DNA of 54,737 bases, from the NCBI GenBank assembly GCA_001604045.1, contig LVAN01000003.1, positions 127,765 to 182,501 on the forward strand, read 5' to 3'. The notes below the pieces were generated by a model. That model was not told where the DNA came from, did not search any database, and saw only the letters and a program-made list of their open reading frames with translations. This document shows, piece by piece, positions 1 through 9,189 of the stretch. Position 1 is the stretch's first letter. Every line of letters begins with the position of its first letter. Both the position numbers and the translations under genes were made by a program. The DNA is from Clostridiales bacterium Firm_08. GTDB taxonomy: Bacteria; Bacillota; Clostridia; Oscillospirales; QAKW01.

Positions 1-695
1 TGGACGCGCGCTGGATCACCGCCATCCGTACCGCCGCCGTCGCCGCCGTCACCGCGAAATACTGCAAAGTGAAAAACACCGAAAACATCACCATCATCGG
101 CGCGGGCGAGCAGGGCAGATGGAACGCGAGACTGATGAAACTCGTCATCCCTGAACTCAAACGCATTTACATCGGCGATCTCTATGAGGCGGCGACTAAG
201 GCGTATCTCGCCAAAATGCAACCGCTGATGCCGGACGTCGAGTTCGTCCCCATCTACACCGACGACGAGCGCCAAAAGGCGATCGACGCGTCCCAGATCC
301 TCATCACCGCCACCCAGCGCAGCGACAAGCCCATCATTTTCAGCGAAATGCTGCATAAGGGCATGCTCGGCATTCCGCTGGAAAGCACGGCGTGGGAGGG
401 CAAGACCTACACCCGCTATGCCGATCGTTTCGTCTGCGACGACTGGAATTTGGTGCAGACCTACCTCAAAGACGGCAAGTACACCGACGGTCTCAACGAC
501 GAGTACGAACTGCTCGGCGACATCATCAACGGTGACGCCGTGGGCAGAGCCAGCGAGGAAGAGTTCGTCATCACGTCCAGTCACGGTATCGCGCTGTCCG
601 ACGTCGCCGTCGGCCAGATGATCCTGAAAAAAGCGGAAGCCGCCGGCGTCGGCACGATGCTCCCGCTGATGAAAGAGATCGACATCATCCGCTGA
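1..695 (+). CDS. Ornithine cyclodeaminase / mu-crystallin family protein (5' partial)
   Basis: The gene enters from the left edge: the frame is open from base 3, and the residues before the GTG at 69 (a WITAIRTAAVAAVTAKY-like stretch) fit this family, so the GTG is internal and the true start lies outside the window. The visible part carries the NAD(P)-binding Rossmann motif IIGAGEQGRWN followed by alternating strands and helices typical of ornithine cyclodeaminase, alanine dehydrogenase and ketimine reductases. The exact substrate cannot be read from this fragment. It ends 25 bases before a strong hairpin terminator and is transcribed towards asnB. Confidence 0.8.
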   Translation, partial: DARWITAIRTAAVAAVTAKYCKVKNTENITIIGAGEQGRWNARLMKLVIPELKRIYIGDLYEAATKAYLAKMQPLMPDVEFVPIYTDDERQKAIDASQILITATQRSDKPIIFSEMLHKGMLGIPLESTAWEGKTYTRYADRFVCDDWNLVQTYLKDGKYTDGLNDEYELLGDIINGDAVGRASEEEFVITSSHGIALSDVAVGQMILKKAEAAGVGTMLPLMKEIDIIR

Positions 696-719
696 TAAAA
701 CCGTATAATAATACTAAAA

Positions 720-754
720 ACTCCATCCGCGACGCGGATGGAGTTTTTGTTTTT
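720..754. terminator. Bidirectional intrinsic terminator
   Basis: An inverted repeat (CTCCATCCGC, three-base loop, GCGGATGGAG) at 721-743 is followed by a T-run to 754. The A-run before it gives a T-run on the other strand too. It sits between the convergent cyclodeaminase gene and asnB and can end both transcripts. Confidence 0.85.
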
Positions 755-772
755 ATGAAATGAAAGCGCGGA

Positions 773-2356
773 TCATTTGCCGCTGTCGCCGTAGTTGGAA
801 AGAACGCGCGCGGAGGGATCGTCGACGTCGCACCCTTTCCAGGAACGGTTGGGCATCCAGAAGTCCACGATCATTTCAGACTGTCCGGGATAGTATTTCT
901 CGAAGATCTCGCGGTACAGCAGCGACTCCTTGGTAAAAGGCCGCGCGTGGTCATAGCGTTTCCGCTTTTGCTCGAATTCCTCGTCGGTATACTGCTGTTC
1001 AGCGTAGGCCTTGAGGTCGTCCACCATCGAGTGACCGACCGCGTCGGAAAACGCGGCTTTTTCCCGCCACAGGATCTCGTCGGGGAGATATCCCGTCCCT
1101 TCGAAGGCATGGCGGAGCAGGTATTTTCCCTTGCCGTATCGGTTCATCTTGATATCGGGGGAAAGAGCCATCACATATCTGACAAGGTCAAGATCACCGA
1201 AAGGCACGCGGGCTTCCAGCGAGTTGACCGAGATGCACCTATCGGCGCGCAGGACGTCGTACATATGGAGTTCTCTGACCCGTTTTTCCGCCTCCGCCTG
1301 GAAAGCGGCGGCGTCCGGCGCGAAATCGGTGTATTTGTAGCCGAACAGTTCATCTGAGATCTCGCCGGTCAGCAGGACTCTGACGTCTGTCGTCTCATGG
1401 ATCGCCTTGCAGACGAGATACATACCCATACTGGCGCGGATGGTGGTGATATCATAGGTGCCGAGCAGGCGGATGACGTCCTCCAGTGAGGAGACGACAT
1501 CATCGGCGGTCATATAGATCTCGGTGTGGTCCGCGCCGATATGCTCCGCGACCTGCCGGGCGTATTTGAGATCGATGGCGTCCTCGCTCATGCCGATGGC
1601 GAAAGTGCGGATAGGCGTTTCGCTTTTTTTGGCGGCGATGGCGCAGACAAGAGAGGAGTCAAGTCCGCCGGAAAGCAGAAAACCCACTTTCGCGTCGGAG
1701 ACCAGACGCTTCTCCACACCTTTTACCAGTTTTTCGCGGATGTTTTTACAGGCCTGCTCCACGCCGTCGGAACTCACGGCTTCCACCGCCGCGATATCCG
1801 TATAGCGGATGAAATCACCGCTCTTATAGAAGTATCCCGGCGGGAACGGGAGGATCCTCTTACACAGGCCGACCAGGTTTTTCGGCTCACTCGCGAACAG
1901 GATGACCCCCGCCTTGTCGTAGCCGTAATACAGCGGGCGGATACCGATGGGATCTCTCGCGGCGATGAACTCGCCGGTTTTGCCGTCGAACAGTACGCAG
2001 GCGAACTCCGCGTCGAGTTTTTTGAACATTTCGACGCCGTATTCCCGGTACATCGGCAAAAGGATCTCGCAGTCGCTGTCGCTTTGAAAAGTATAACCCT
2101 TTTCCCGCAGGCGCTCCCGCTCGGCGGCGAACCCGTACAGCTCGCCGTTGCAGACGGCGTAGCTGCCGTCAAGTTCAAAGGGCTGCATGCCCGCGCCGGT
2201 AAGCCCCATAATGGACAGACGGTGAAAACCGAGGATCCCCTTGCCGGTATCGACGATCCGGCTGTTGTCGGGGCCTCTTGAGAGGGTGCGGGCAAATCCC
2301 TCTTTGAACGCCGCCTCATCCGCGACCGTACCGCAATAGCTTATAATGGAACACAT
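773..2356 (-). CDS. asnB: Asparagine synthetase, glutamine-hydrolysing
   Basis: This cytosolic enzyme makes asparagine from aspartate and ATP using ammonia released from glutamine. Cys2, directly after the initiator Met, is the class II amidotransferase nucleophile. The N-terminal glutaminase domain covers about residues 2-180. The synthetase domain follows, with the pyrophosphate-binding motif SGGLDSS at 229-235. At 527 residues it is of normal length for the shorter AsnB type. It is the last gene of the glnN-amt-asnB operon, starting 12 bases after the transporter stop, so amide nitrogen storage is probably regulated together with ammonium uptake and glutamine synthesis. Confidence 0.93.
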   Translation of the reverse strand: MCSIISYCGTVADEAAFKEGFARTLSRGPDNSRIVDTGKGILGFHRLSIMGLTGAGMQPFELDGSYAVCNGELYGFAAERERLREKGYTFQSDSDCEILLPMYREYGVEMFKKLDAEFACVLFDGKTGEFIAARDPIGIRPLYYGYDKAGVILFASEPKNLVGLCKRILPFPPGYFYKSGDFIRYTDIAAVEAVSSDGVEQACKNIREKLVKGVEKRLVSDAKVGFLLSGGLDSSLVCAIAAKKSETPIRTFAIGMSEDAIDLKYARQVAEHIGADHTEIYMTADDVVSSLEDVIRLLGTYDITTIRASMGMYLVCKAIHETTDVRVLLTGEISDELFGYKYTDFAPDAAAFQAEAEKRVRELHMYDVLRADRCISVNSLEARVPFGDLDLVRYVMALSPDIKMNRYGKGKYLLRHAFEGTGYLPDEILWREKAAFSDAVGHSMVDDLKAYAEQQYTDEEFEQKRKRYDHARPFTKESLLYREIFEKYYPGQSEMIVDFWMPNRSWKGCDVDDPSARVLSNYGDSGK

Positions 2357-2368
2357 AGTTATATCCCC

Positions 2369-4123
2369 TTATTCAACGTCCTGCAAAGCATCATAGCCTT
2401 CTTCGCCGGTACGTACCTTCACGACGTTTTCCACATCATAGACAAAGATCTTGCCGTCGCCGATATGACCGGTATACAGAACTTTTTTCGCGGTCTCTAT
2501 CACGGCGCGGACCGGCACTTTGCTGACGACGATATCTACCTGGATCTTGGGCAAAAGCGTCGCCTCGATCTGCACGCCGCGGTAGTATTCCGGTTTTCCT
2601 TTTTGGGCGCCGCAGCCGAGAACGTGGGAGACGGTCATGCCGGTGATACCGATGTCCATCATCGCGCTCTTGAGCGCCTCAAAGCGGGATTCTCTGCAAA
2701 CGATCTCGATTTTTGTGAATTTCACACCGCCGGGATCGGGCAGGGAAACGGTCCGGACCGGCACCGCTTCGGCAGAGGGTACGTCGCCGGAAACGACGAC
2801 GGCGTCGTCATAGCCGTAGCAGGAGCCGTCCACCGCCGGCGCGAAATCGGCGTAGGCGCCGGGCAGACCGTGCTCGGTGGCGTCCAGCCCCCGGATCTCC
2901 TCCTCTGTCGTCACACGGAGCCCGGCGGTCTTTTTGATGATGAGGAAAGTCAGTGACATCGTCACAGCGGTCCAGGCGAGGATACAGGATATCCCCAGCG
3001 CCTGCACGCCGAACAGGCGGAAGTCGCCGGTGTACAGCGCGCCTTTCAGCCCGGCGGGCGCGGCGGGATCCGCCAAAAGCCCGACGGCGATCGTTCCCCA
3101 CACGCCGTTGGCGAAGTGGACGCCGACCGCGCCGACAGGATCATCGATGTGCAGTTTAAGATCGAGCAGCTCGACCACAACGACCACAAGGATGCCGGAT
3201 ACGACGCCGACAATCGCGGCGCCGACGGCGTTCAGCGCGTCACAACCCGCCGTGATGCCCACCAGCCCCGCAAGCGAGGCGTTGAGACACATGGAAACGT
3301 CGGGTTTGCCGCTCTTGACCCATGTAAAGATCATCGTGGTACAGGTCGCGACCGCGGGCGCGACGGTGGTTGTCACAAAGATGGACGCGAGGGACTCGCC
3401 GTCCCACGCCGCCGCGCCGTTGAAACCGTACCAGCCGAACCACAGGATAAAGCATCCCAGCGCCCCGAGAGTGACGGCGTGGCCGGGGATGGCGTTGACC
3501 CTGGTCACCTTGCCGCTTTTGTCTTTATTGTATTTGCCGAGCCGCGGCCCCACCATGATCGCGCCGATCAGCGCGGTGATGCCGCCGACGGCGTGGATGG
3601 CCGCCGATCCCGCGAAATCGTGAAAGCCGAGGTTTACAAGCCACCCTTGCGGGTTCCACACCCATCCCGCCTCGATGGGATAGACGATAAGCGAGATGAC
3701 GCCGGAGTAGAGACAATAGGATAAAAAGCGGGTGCGTTCCGCCATTGCGCCGGATACGATGGTCGCGGCGGTGGCGCAGAACACAAGGTTGAAAACGAAC
3801 GAGGGGGCGCCGCCGTCCTTCAGAAATCCGCCGAAATCGGTGAGGATCTTAAGGTTGGGGATGCCGATGACGCCGAAGGCGTAGTCCTCCGCCATCATCA
3901 GGGAAAAGCCCAGCAGGATGAACACCACTGTCCCGATGCAGAAATCCATCAGGTTTTTCATAATGATGTTGCCGGCGTTTTTCGCCCGGGTAAATCCGGT
4001 CTCCACCATCGCGAACCCCGCCTGCATCAGAAATACAAGCGCGGCGCCGATGAGGAACCAGATGCCGAACGCCTCTTTTGTGACGGTATCGGTGACGAGT
4101 TTGACGATCTCTTGTGTTGCCAT
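2369..4123 (-). CDS. amt: Ammonium channel Amt with fused C-terminal PII signal domain
   Basis: Residues 1 to about 410 are an Amt channel with eleven predicted membrane helices. The twin pore histidines are visible in GSAAIHAVGG and VGVHFANGVWG. After the usual cytosolic tail (EEEIRGLDATEHG) and a linker of about 50 residues rich in Ala, Val, Pro and Asp, residues 467-584 form a complete PII (GlnB/GlnK) domain. It has a T-loop with PEYYRGV, keeping the Tyr equivalent to Tyr51, and the nucleotide-binding B-loop TGHIGDGKIFV. PII normally acts as a separate trimer that plugs Amt when 2-oxoglutarate is low. Here the trimeric channel would carry its own trimeric plug. The gene starts 16 bases after glnN. 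No separate glnB/glnK lies in the window. Confidence 0.93.
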   Translation of the reverse strand: MATQEIVKLVTDTVTKEAFGIWFLIGAALVFLMQAGFAMVETGFTRAKNAGNIIMKNLMDFCIGTVVFILLGFSLMMAEDYAFGVIGIPNLKILTDFGGFLKDGGAPSFVFNLVFCATAATIVSGAMAERTRFLSYCLYSGVISLIVYPIEAGWVWNPQGWLVNLGFHDFAGSAAIHAVGGITALIGAIMVGPRLGKYNKDKSGKVTRVNAIPGHAVTLGALGCFILWFGWYGFNGAAAWDGESLASIFVTTTVAPAVATCTTMIFTWVKSGKPDVSMCLNASLAGLVGITAGCDALNAVGAAIVGVVSGILVVVVVELLDLKLHIDDPVGAVGVHFANGVWGTIAVGLLADPAAPAGLKGALYTGDFRLFGVQALGISCILAWTAVTMSLTFLIIKKTAGLRVTTEEEIRGLDATEHGLPGAYADFAPAVDGSCYGYDDAVVVSGDVPSAEAVPVRTVSLPDPGGVKFTKIEIVCRESRFEALKSAMMDIGITGMTVSHVLGCGAQKGKPEYYRGVQIEATLLPKIQVDIVVSKVPVRAVIETAKKVLYTGHIGDGKIFVYDVENVVKVRTGEEGYDALQDVE

Positions 4124-4139
4124 AATAGGTCCTTCTCTC

Positions 4140-6233
4140 TTATTTTACGCTGAACAGAATATCTCCGTAGGTCGGGAAGGGCCAGAGGTCCTTCGCCGTC
4201 ATGGTCTCCGCCTCGTCGCAGGCGACGCGCAGCGCGCTCATCACGGGAAGGACTTTGTCGCGGATCGCTTCCGATTCGGGGATGATGTCCCCGGCGTTTT
4301 GCAGATCGATCATCGCCGCTTCCAGCGCGTCGGTCTTTTCCGCGATGTCCTCGCCCAGTATCGACAGGCGGGAGACGAGTTTCTTTTCATGACCGCAGGG
4401 AACGGTGGCGTCAAATTTCAGTTTGGCCGCCGCGTCCTTCGCCACGACGGCGGCGTAATGCCGCACGGCGGGCGCGATCTGCGTTTTGGCCATATCGATC
4501 ATCGTGTTGGCCTCGATGACGACGGTCTTGCAGTAGTTCTCCAGCATGATGTCGCAGCGGGACCGGAGTTCCTCAACGGTAAACACCTTGTGAGAGGTAA
4601 GCATATCGACGTTTTTCCGATCCAAAAGATGCGGCATACAATCGGCGGTGGTGCGGTAGTTGAGCAGTCCCCGTTTTTCCGCCTCGCTGATCCAGGCGCT
4701 GTCATAGCCGTTGCCGTTGAAAATGATGCGCTTGTGATCGCGGATGGTCTTGCGGATCATATCGTGCAGGGCGGTCTCGAAGTCGTCCGCGCCCTCTAAG
4801 CGGTCCGCGTAAATCTTAAGGCTTTCCGCCACGGCGGAGTTGAGCATGATGTTGGCGCAGGCGATCGAGTTGGAGGAGCCGAGCATACGGAACTCGAATT
4901 TGTTGCCGGTGAACGCGAAGGGGGAGGTGCGGTTGCGGTCTGTCGTATCGCGGTTGAACCTCGGCAGAACGGAAACGCCGAGTTTCATCTGCGTTTTTTC
5001 CACGCCTTCATACGGCGTGTCGGTCTCGATGGCTTCCAGCACGGCGTTGAGTTCGTCGCCGAGGAATATGGAAACGACGGCAGGCGGCGCTTCGTTGGCG
5101 CCGAGACGGTGATCGTTGCCCGCCGTGGCGACCGAGATGCGAAGCAGATCCTGGTAGTCGTCCACCGCCTTGATGACAGCGCACAGGAACAAAAGGAACT
5201 GCGCGTTTTCATACGGCGTCTCGCCGGGGGAGAGCAGGTTCTGCCCCGCGTCGGTGGCGATGGACCAGTTGTTGTGTTTTCCGCTTCCGTTGACCCCCGC
5301 GAAAGGCTTTTCGTGGAGCAGGCAGACAAGTCCATGGCGCGCCGCGACCTTCTGCATGATCTCCATGGTCAGCTGGTTGTGATCGGTGGCGACGTTGGTC
5401 GTCGTGTAGATAGGCGCCAGCTCGTGCTGAGCGGGGGCGACTTCGTTATGCTCGGTCTTGGCGAGGATCCCCAGTTTCCAGAGTTCCTCGTTGAGTTCCT
5501 CCATATAGGCGGCGACTCTCGGTTTGATGACGCCGAAATAGTGATCGTCCATCTCCTGCCCTTTGGAAGGGCGCGCGCCGAACAGCGTCCTGCCGCAGTA
5601 ACGCAGGTCGGGACGGGCGTCGTACATTTCTTTTGTAATGAGGAAATACTCCTGTTCCGGGCCGACGGAGGAGCGCACGCATTTGGCGGTGTCGTTGCCG
5701 AACAGCCGAAGGATGCGCAGCGCCTGTTTATTGAGTGCTTCCATCGAGCGCAGCAGCGGCGTTTTCTTATCCAGCGCGTGACCGCCGTAGGAACAGAACG
5801 CTGTCGGGATGCAGAGCGTTTTTCCTTTGATAAAAGCATAAGACGTGGGATCCCACGCGGTATAACCTCTCGCCTCAAAGGTGGCGCGAAGTCCGCCGGA
5901 GGGGAAAGAGGAAGCGTCCGGCTCGCCCTTGATCAGTTCTTTACCGGAGAATTCCATGATGACCCCGCCGTCCGGCGAGGGGCTGATAAAACTGTCATGC
6001 TTTTCGGCGGTGATGCCGGTCAGCGGCTGGAACCAGTGGGTAAAGTGGGTCGCGCCCTTGGACAGCGCCCACTCTTTCATCGCCTCCGCCACCGCGTTGG
6101 CGACGCTGATGTCAAGCTGCGCGCCCTCGTCGATGGTTTTGCGCAGAGAGGCGTAGATCTTTCCCGGCAGGCTTGCCTTCATCACTCTGTCGTCAAAGAC
6201 CAGACTTCCAAACTCAGACGGTACCGATTTCAT
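4140..6233 (-). CDS. glnN: Glutamine synthetase type III
   Basis: The enzyme assimilates ammonium by ATP-dependent amidation of glutamate. The 697-residue length and sequence features ([30 protein letters not shown]-type metal and ammonia region, [13 protein letters not shown]) are those of the large GSIII class rather than the GSI class encoded at 11600-12808. I chose ATG 6233 because AAAGGAAG lies just upstream on the minus strand. An upstream in-frame ATG at 6284 falls inside the leader hairpin and is unlikely. It is the first gene of the glnN-amt-asnB operon and is preceded by two intrinsic terminators in its leader. Confidence 0.93.
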   Translation of the reverse strand: MKSVPSEFGSLVFDDRVMKASLPGKIYASLRKTIDEGAQLDISVANAVAEAMKEWALSKGATHFTHWFQPLTGITAEKHDSFISPSPDGGVIMEFSGKELIKGEPDASSFPSGGLRATFEARGYTAWDPTSYAFIKGKTLCIPTAFCSYGGHALDKKTPLLRSMEALNKQALRILRLFGNDTAKCVRSSVGPEQEYFLITKEMYDARPDLRYCGRTLFGARPSKGQEMDDHYFGVIKPRVAAYMEELNEELWKLGILAKTEHNEVAPAQHELAPIYTTTNVATDHNQLTMEIMQKVAARHGLVCLLHEKPFAGVNGSGKHNNWSIATDAGQNLLSPGETPYENAQFLLFLCAVIKAVDDYQDLLRISVATAGNDHRLGANEAPPAVVSIFLGDELNAVLEAIETDTPYEGVEKTQMKLGVSVLPRFNRDTTDRNRTSPFAFTGNKFEFRMLGSSNSIACANIMLNSAVAESLKIYADRLEGADDFETALHDMIRKTIRDHKRIIFNGNGYDSAWISEAEKRGLLNYRTTADCMPHLLDRKNVDMLTSHKVFTVEELRSRCDIMLENYCKTVVIEANTMIDMAKTQIAPAVRHYAAVVAKDAAAKLKFDATVPCGHEKKLVSRLSILGEDIAEKTDALEAAMIDLQNAGDIIPESEAIRDKVLPVMSALRVACDEAETMTAKDLWPFPTYGDILFSVK

Positions 6234-6256
6234 ACTGCATACTTCCTTTCTTATTT

Positions 6257-6301
6257 GAGAGAAAACGGCGCCTTCTCCGCTCACGCGGAAAAGACGCCGT
6301 T
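6257..6301 (-). terminator. Second leader terminator (attenuator) of glnN
   Basis: On the minus strand a 17-bp stem (AACGGCGTCTTTTCCGC with GCGGAGAAGGCGCCGTT, a few G-U pairs, GTGA tetraloop) is followed by TTTTCTCTC. It ends about 25 bases before the glnN start codon and after the promoter, so it lies in the 5' UTR rather than after a gene. The bases between it and glnN carry the ribosome site only. Confidence 0.7.
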
Positions 6302-6337
6302 GCCTTCTCGTTTTTTATTCTTTTGGTACGTCGGGTA

Positions 6338-6378
6338 AAGAAAAATGACGTCAGTGGACCGAGGTCCAAAGACGCCAT
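6338..6378 (-). terminator. First leader terminator (attenuator) of glnN
   Basis: On the minus strand ATGGCGTCTTTGGA pairs with TCCACTGACGTCAT around a six-base CCTCGG loop, with two internal mismatches, followed by TTTTTCTTT. It begins about 12 bases after the predicted transcription start. Its 5' arm is nearly the same sequence as the 5' arm of the second leader hairpin. Confidence 0.65.
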
Positions 6379-6395
6379 TGCCTTTATTGAGCCAA

Positions 6396-6424
6396 ATTAT
6401 ACACCGCCTTTCGGTTGTTGTCAA
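6396..6424 (-). promoter_or_regulatory. Consensus promoter for the glnN-amt-asnB operon
   Basis: On the minus strand TTGACA (6424-6419) and TATAAT (6401-6396) are separated by exactly 17 bases, a perfect vegetative-sigma promoter. Transcription would start near 6389, giving a leader of about 155 bases that holds the two terminators. Such a strong promoter makes control after initiation likely. Confidence 0.85.
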
Positions 6425-6463
6425 GACTTTTTTCAAAATTTTCCTTTTTTTTCGCTTTTTGGG

Positions 6464-6492
6464 TTGACAAAGCGGAAGGCGGGCGTTATAAT
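6464..6492 (+). promoter_or_regulatory. Consensus promoter for the glutamate synthase-glnA operon
   Basis: TTGACA at 6464-6469 and TATAAT at 6487-6492 are separated by 17 bases. Transcription would start near 6499, about 88 bases before the first gene. It is divergent from the equally perfect glnN promoter; the two -35 boxes lie about 40 bases apart across an A/T-rich stretch. Confidence 0.85.
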
Positions 6493-6511
6493 ACACACAA
6501 ATGAGCAAAGG

Positions 6512-6559
6512 CGTTCATTTTCACGCGCAGTTTCTGCGCGTGGAAGTGGACGTTTTTTT
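6512..6559 (+). terminator. Leader terminator (attenuator) of the glutamate synthase operon
   Basis: A 19-bp hairpin (6512-6530 with 6534-6552, loop TTT, three G-U pairs) is followed by seven T. It starts about 13 bases after the predicted transcription start and ends 27 bases before the first start codon, with no gene between. It must be overcome for the operon to be expressed. Confidence 0.8.
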
Positions 6560-6586
6560 ATTTCGAAAAAGGAAGGATGACAAGAT

Positions 6587-7687
6587 ATGAGGACAAAGCG
6601 GGAGGGCGAGATCAGGATCCCCTCCGGGTGCGCGATCGCCGCTGTTATCTCTAAGGAAGGAAACCGGATGACCGGCGAGGACATCGTAAAAGCGATGGCG
6701 CCGATGCACGACCGTTCCAACGGGCTGGGCGGCGGGTTCGCCGGATACGGCATTTATCCCGAATACAAGGAGTTTTACGCGCTGCATCTGTTTTTCGACT
6801 GCCGCGCCACCCGCAAGGAGTGCGAGGCGTTTCTCAAAGAGCGGTTCGAGATCGTGCAGAGCGAGATGATCCCCACGCGCAAAACGCCGCATATCACGGA
6901 CGAACCGATCATCTGGCGGTATTTTGTCGATCCGCTTCGTTCGGTGCTGAAGGAAAAACAGGTGGATGAAAAGGAGTTCGTCGTACGCACCGTTATGGAG
7001 ATCAACACCGGTATGAGAGGCGCCTACGTCTTTTCCAGCGGTAAAAATATGGGGACCTTCAAAGCGGTGGGTTACCCTGAGGACGTCGGCAGGTTTTACC
7101 GTCTGGAGGAATATAGGGGATACAGCTGGACGGCGCACGGCCGCTATCCGACCAACACGCCCGGCTGGTGGGGCGGCGCGCATCCCTTCACACTGCTGGA
7201 CTTTTCAGTGGTGCATAACGGAGAGATCTCGTCTTACGACGCCAACCGCCGCTATATCGAGATGTTCGGCTATCAATGTTCGCTGCAGACCGACACCGAG
7301 GTCATCACCTACGCGCTGGACTATCTGACCCGCGTGCGCGGGCTGACCCTTGAGGAAGCCGCCCGCGTTATCGCGGCGCCGTTCTGGAGCACTATAGACA
7401 GGATGCCGGACGGCTACGAAAAAGAAAGTCTGCGGTATCTGCGCACTGTGTTCCCGAGCCTGCTCATCACCGGACCTTTTTCCATCGTGCTGGGGTTTGA
7501 AGGCGGGCTGATGGCGCTGAACGACCGTCTCAAACTGCGTTCTATGGTCGTCGGGGAAAAAGATGACAAAGTGTTCATCGCCAGCGAGGAAGCGGCGATC
7601 CGCGTGATGGAGCCGGACGCTGAAAATATTTGGGCGCCCGTCGGCGGCGAGCCGGTCATCATCAAGGTCAAAGAAGGTGTCATGTAA
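6587..7687 (+). CDS. Glutamate synthase, stand-alone glutaminase (class II amidotransferase) subunit
   Basis: This 366-residue protein corresponds to the N-terminal ammonia-releasing domain of the glutamate synthase large subunit. The nucleophile is probably Cys15 in PSGCAIA; as in other glutamate synthases a short propeptide would be removed to expose it. Further motifs are GRYPTNTPGW and VVHNGEISSYDANRRYIE, typical of the glutamine-binding Ntn fold. The start is set by GGAAGG nine bases upstream. The stop overlaps the next gene's ATG, so the FMN subunit is translationally coupled. It works with the FMN protein (7687), the GXGXG protein (10861) and the redox proteins between them. Confidence 0.88.
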   Translation: MRTKREGEIRIPSGCAIAAVISKEGNRMTGEDIVKAMAPMHDRSNGLGGGFAGYGIYPEYKEFYALHLFFDCRATRKECEAFLKERFEIVQSEMIPTRKTPHITDEPIIWRYFVDPLRSVLKEKQVDEKEFVVRTVMEINTGMRGAYVFSSGKNMGTFKAVGYPEDVGRFYRLEEYRGYSWTAHGRYPTNTPGWWGGAHPFTLLDFSVVHNGEISSYDANRRYIEMFGYQCSLQTDTEVITYALDYLTRVRGLTLEEAARVIAAPFWSTIDRMPDGYEKESLRYLRTVFPSLLITGPFSIVLGFEGGLMALNDRLKLRSMVVGEKDDKVFIASEEAAIRVMEPDAENIWAPVGGEPVIIKVKEGVM

Positions 7688-9186
7688 TGGAATATATCTA
7701 TCCTGAATTCGAGGTGATCCGAAACCCGGATCGCTGTATCGCCTGCCGGGTGTGCGAGCGGCAGTGCGCCAACGAGGTGCACGCCTTTGATCCCGAACGG
7801 GGCGTGATGACGAGCGACGAGGCGAAGTGCGTCGACTGTCAGCGCTGTGTGTCGCTCTGCCCGACGAGAGCGCTCAAGATCGTCAAAAGCGATTGCGCTT
7901 TCCGGGAAAACGCGGGCTGGCAGCCGGATACCATCAAAGAGATCTACAAGCAGGCGGCAAGCGGGGGCGTTCTGCTTTCGTCAATGGGCAACCCCAGACC
8001 GCTGCCCGTCTATTGGGATAAAATGCTGATCAACGCCTCGCAGGTCACCAATCCGTCCATCGACCCGCTGCGGGAACCGATGGAGACCAAAGTGTTCCTC
8101 GGCAAACAACCGGAGACCATCCGCCGGGACGGCGACGGCAAACTGATCTGTGAAATGCCGCCCCGCATCGAACTTTCCATGCCGGTGATGTTCTCCGCGA
8201 TGAGTTACGGCTCGATCAGTTACAACGCCCACGCCTCTCTCGCCCGCGCCGCGACAGAACTCGGCATTCTCTATAACACCGGCGAAGGCGGGCTTCATGA
8301 GGACTTTTACTGCTACGGCGAACATACCGTTGTGCAAGTCGCCTCGGGAAGGTTTGGCGTGCATGAGGATTACCTGAAAGCGGGCGCCGCCATCGAGATC
8401 AAGATGGGGCAGGGCGCCAAGCCCGGCATCGGCGGGCATCTGCCCGGCGCCAAGATCGTCGGGGACGTATCCCGCACCCGTATGATCCCGGAAGGTTCCG
8501 ACGCCATTTCCCCCGCGCCGCATCACGATATCTATTCCATCGAGGATCTGCGGCAGCTCGTCTTTTCTCTTAAAGAAGCGACGGAATATAAAAAACCCGT
8601 CATCGTCAAGGTCGCCGCCGTTCATAATATCGCGGCGATCGCCAGCGGCATCGCCCGCAGCGGCGCGGATATCATCGCGATCGACGGTTTCCGCGGCGGC
8701 ACCGGCGCCGCGCCGACCAGGATCCGCGACAACGTCGGCATTCCCATCGAACTGGCGCTCGCCGCTGTTGACCGCAGGCTGCGGGAGGAAGGCATCCGGG
8801 ACAACGTTTCTCTTGTTGTCGGCGGTTCCATCCGAAGCGCCGCGGACGTCGTAAAGGCGGTGGCGCTGGGCGCCGACGCCTGCTATATCGCCACTTCCGC
8901 CCTGCTGGCGCTCGGTTGTCACCTCTGCCGTACCTGTCAGACCGGCAAATGCAACTGGGGCATCGCCACCCAGCGCCCCGATCTCGTCAAACGCCTCAAC
9001 CCGGACATCGGAAGCGAACGGCTCGTCAATATGCTGACGGCGTGGCGGCACGAGATCATGGAGATCATGGGCGGTATGGGCATCAATTCCATCGAGGCGC
9101 TCCGCGGCAACCGTCTGATGCTGCGAGGCGTGGGACTCAACGAAAAAGAACTGGAGATCCTCGGGATCTCTCACGCGGGGGAATAG
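7687..9186 (+). CDS. Glutamate synthase FMN-binding subunit with N-terminal ferredoxin domain (archaeal-type GltB)
   Basis: This 499-residue protein is the catalytic core that reductively transfers ammonia to 2-oxoglutarate. Cys17, 20, 23, 27 and Cys48, 51, 54, 58 form two [4Fe-4S] motifs of a bacterial-type ferredoxin domain. The remainder is the (beta/alpha)8 FMN domain, with GAKPGIGGHLPGAK, ISPAPHHDIYSIEDL, DGFRGGTGAAP and a cluster-binding CHLCRTCQTGKC near the C-terminus. The ATG at 7687 shares its A with the previous stop codon. An upstream extension of the same frame overlaps the previous gene and was not used. Confidence 0.9.
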   Translation: MEYIYPEFEVIRNPDRCIACRVCERQCANEVHAFDPERGVMTSDEAKCVDCQRCVSLCPTRALKIVKSDCAFRENAGWQPDTIKEIYKQAASGGVLLSSMGNPRPLPVYWDKMLINASQVTNPSIDPLREPMETKVFLGKQPETIRRDGDGKLICEMPPRIELSMPVMFSAMSYGSISYNAHASLARAATELGILYNTGEGGLHEDFYCYGEHTVVQVASGRFGVHEDYLKAGAAIEIKMGQGAKPGIGGHLPGAKIVGDVSRTRMIPEGSDAISPAPHHDIYSIEDLRQLVFSLKEATEYKKPVIVKVAAVHNIAAIASGIARSGADIIAIDGFRGGTGAAPTRIRDNVGIPIELALAAVDRRLREEGIRDNVSLVVGGSIRSAADVVKAVALGADACYIATSALLALGCHLCRTCQTGKCNWGIATQRPDLVKRLNPDIGSERLVNMLTAWRHEIMEIMGGMGINSIEALRGNRLMLRGVGLNEKELEILGISHAGE

Positions 9187-9189
9187 GAT

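Noticed and set aside
6338-6378. Canonical ANTAR-target RNA (paired hairpins with AxxGxx six-base loops)
   Set aside because: The first glnN leader hairpin has a six-base loop, but it reads CCTCGG, and the second has a GTGA tetraloop. Neither fits the known A1/G4 loop pattern, so I call them attenuators without assigning them to that RNA family.
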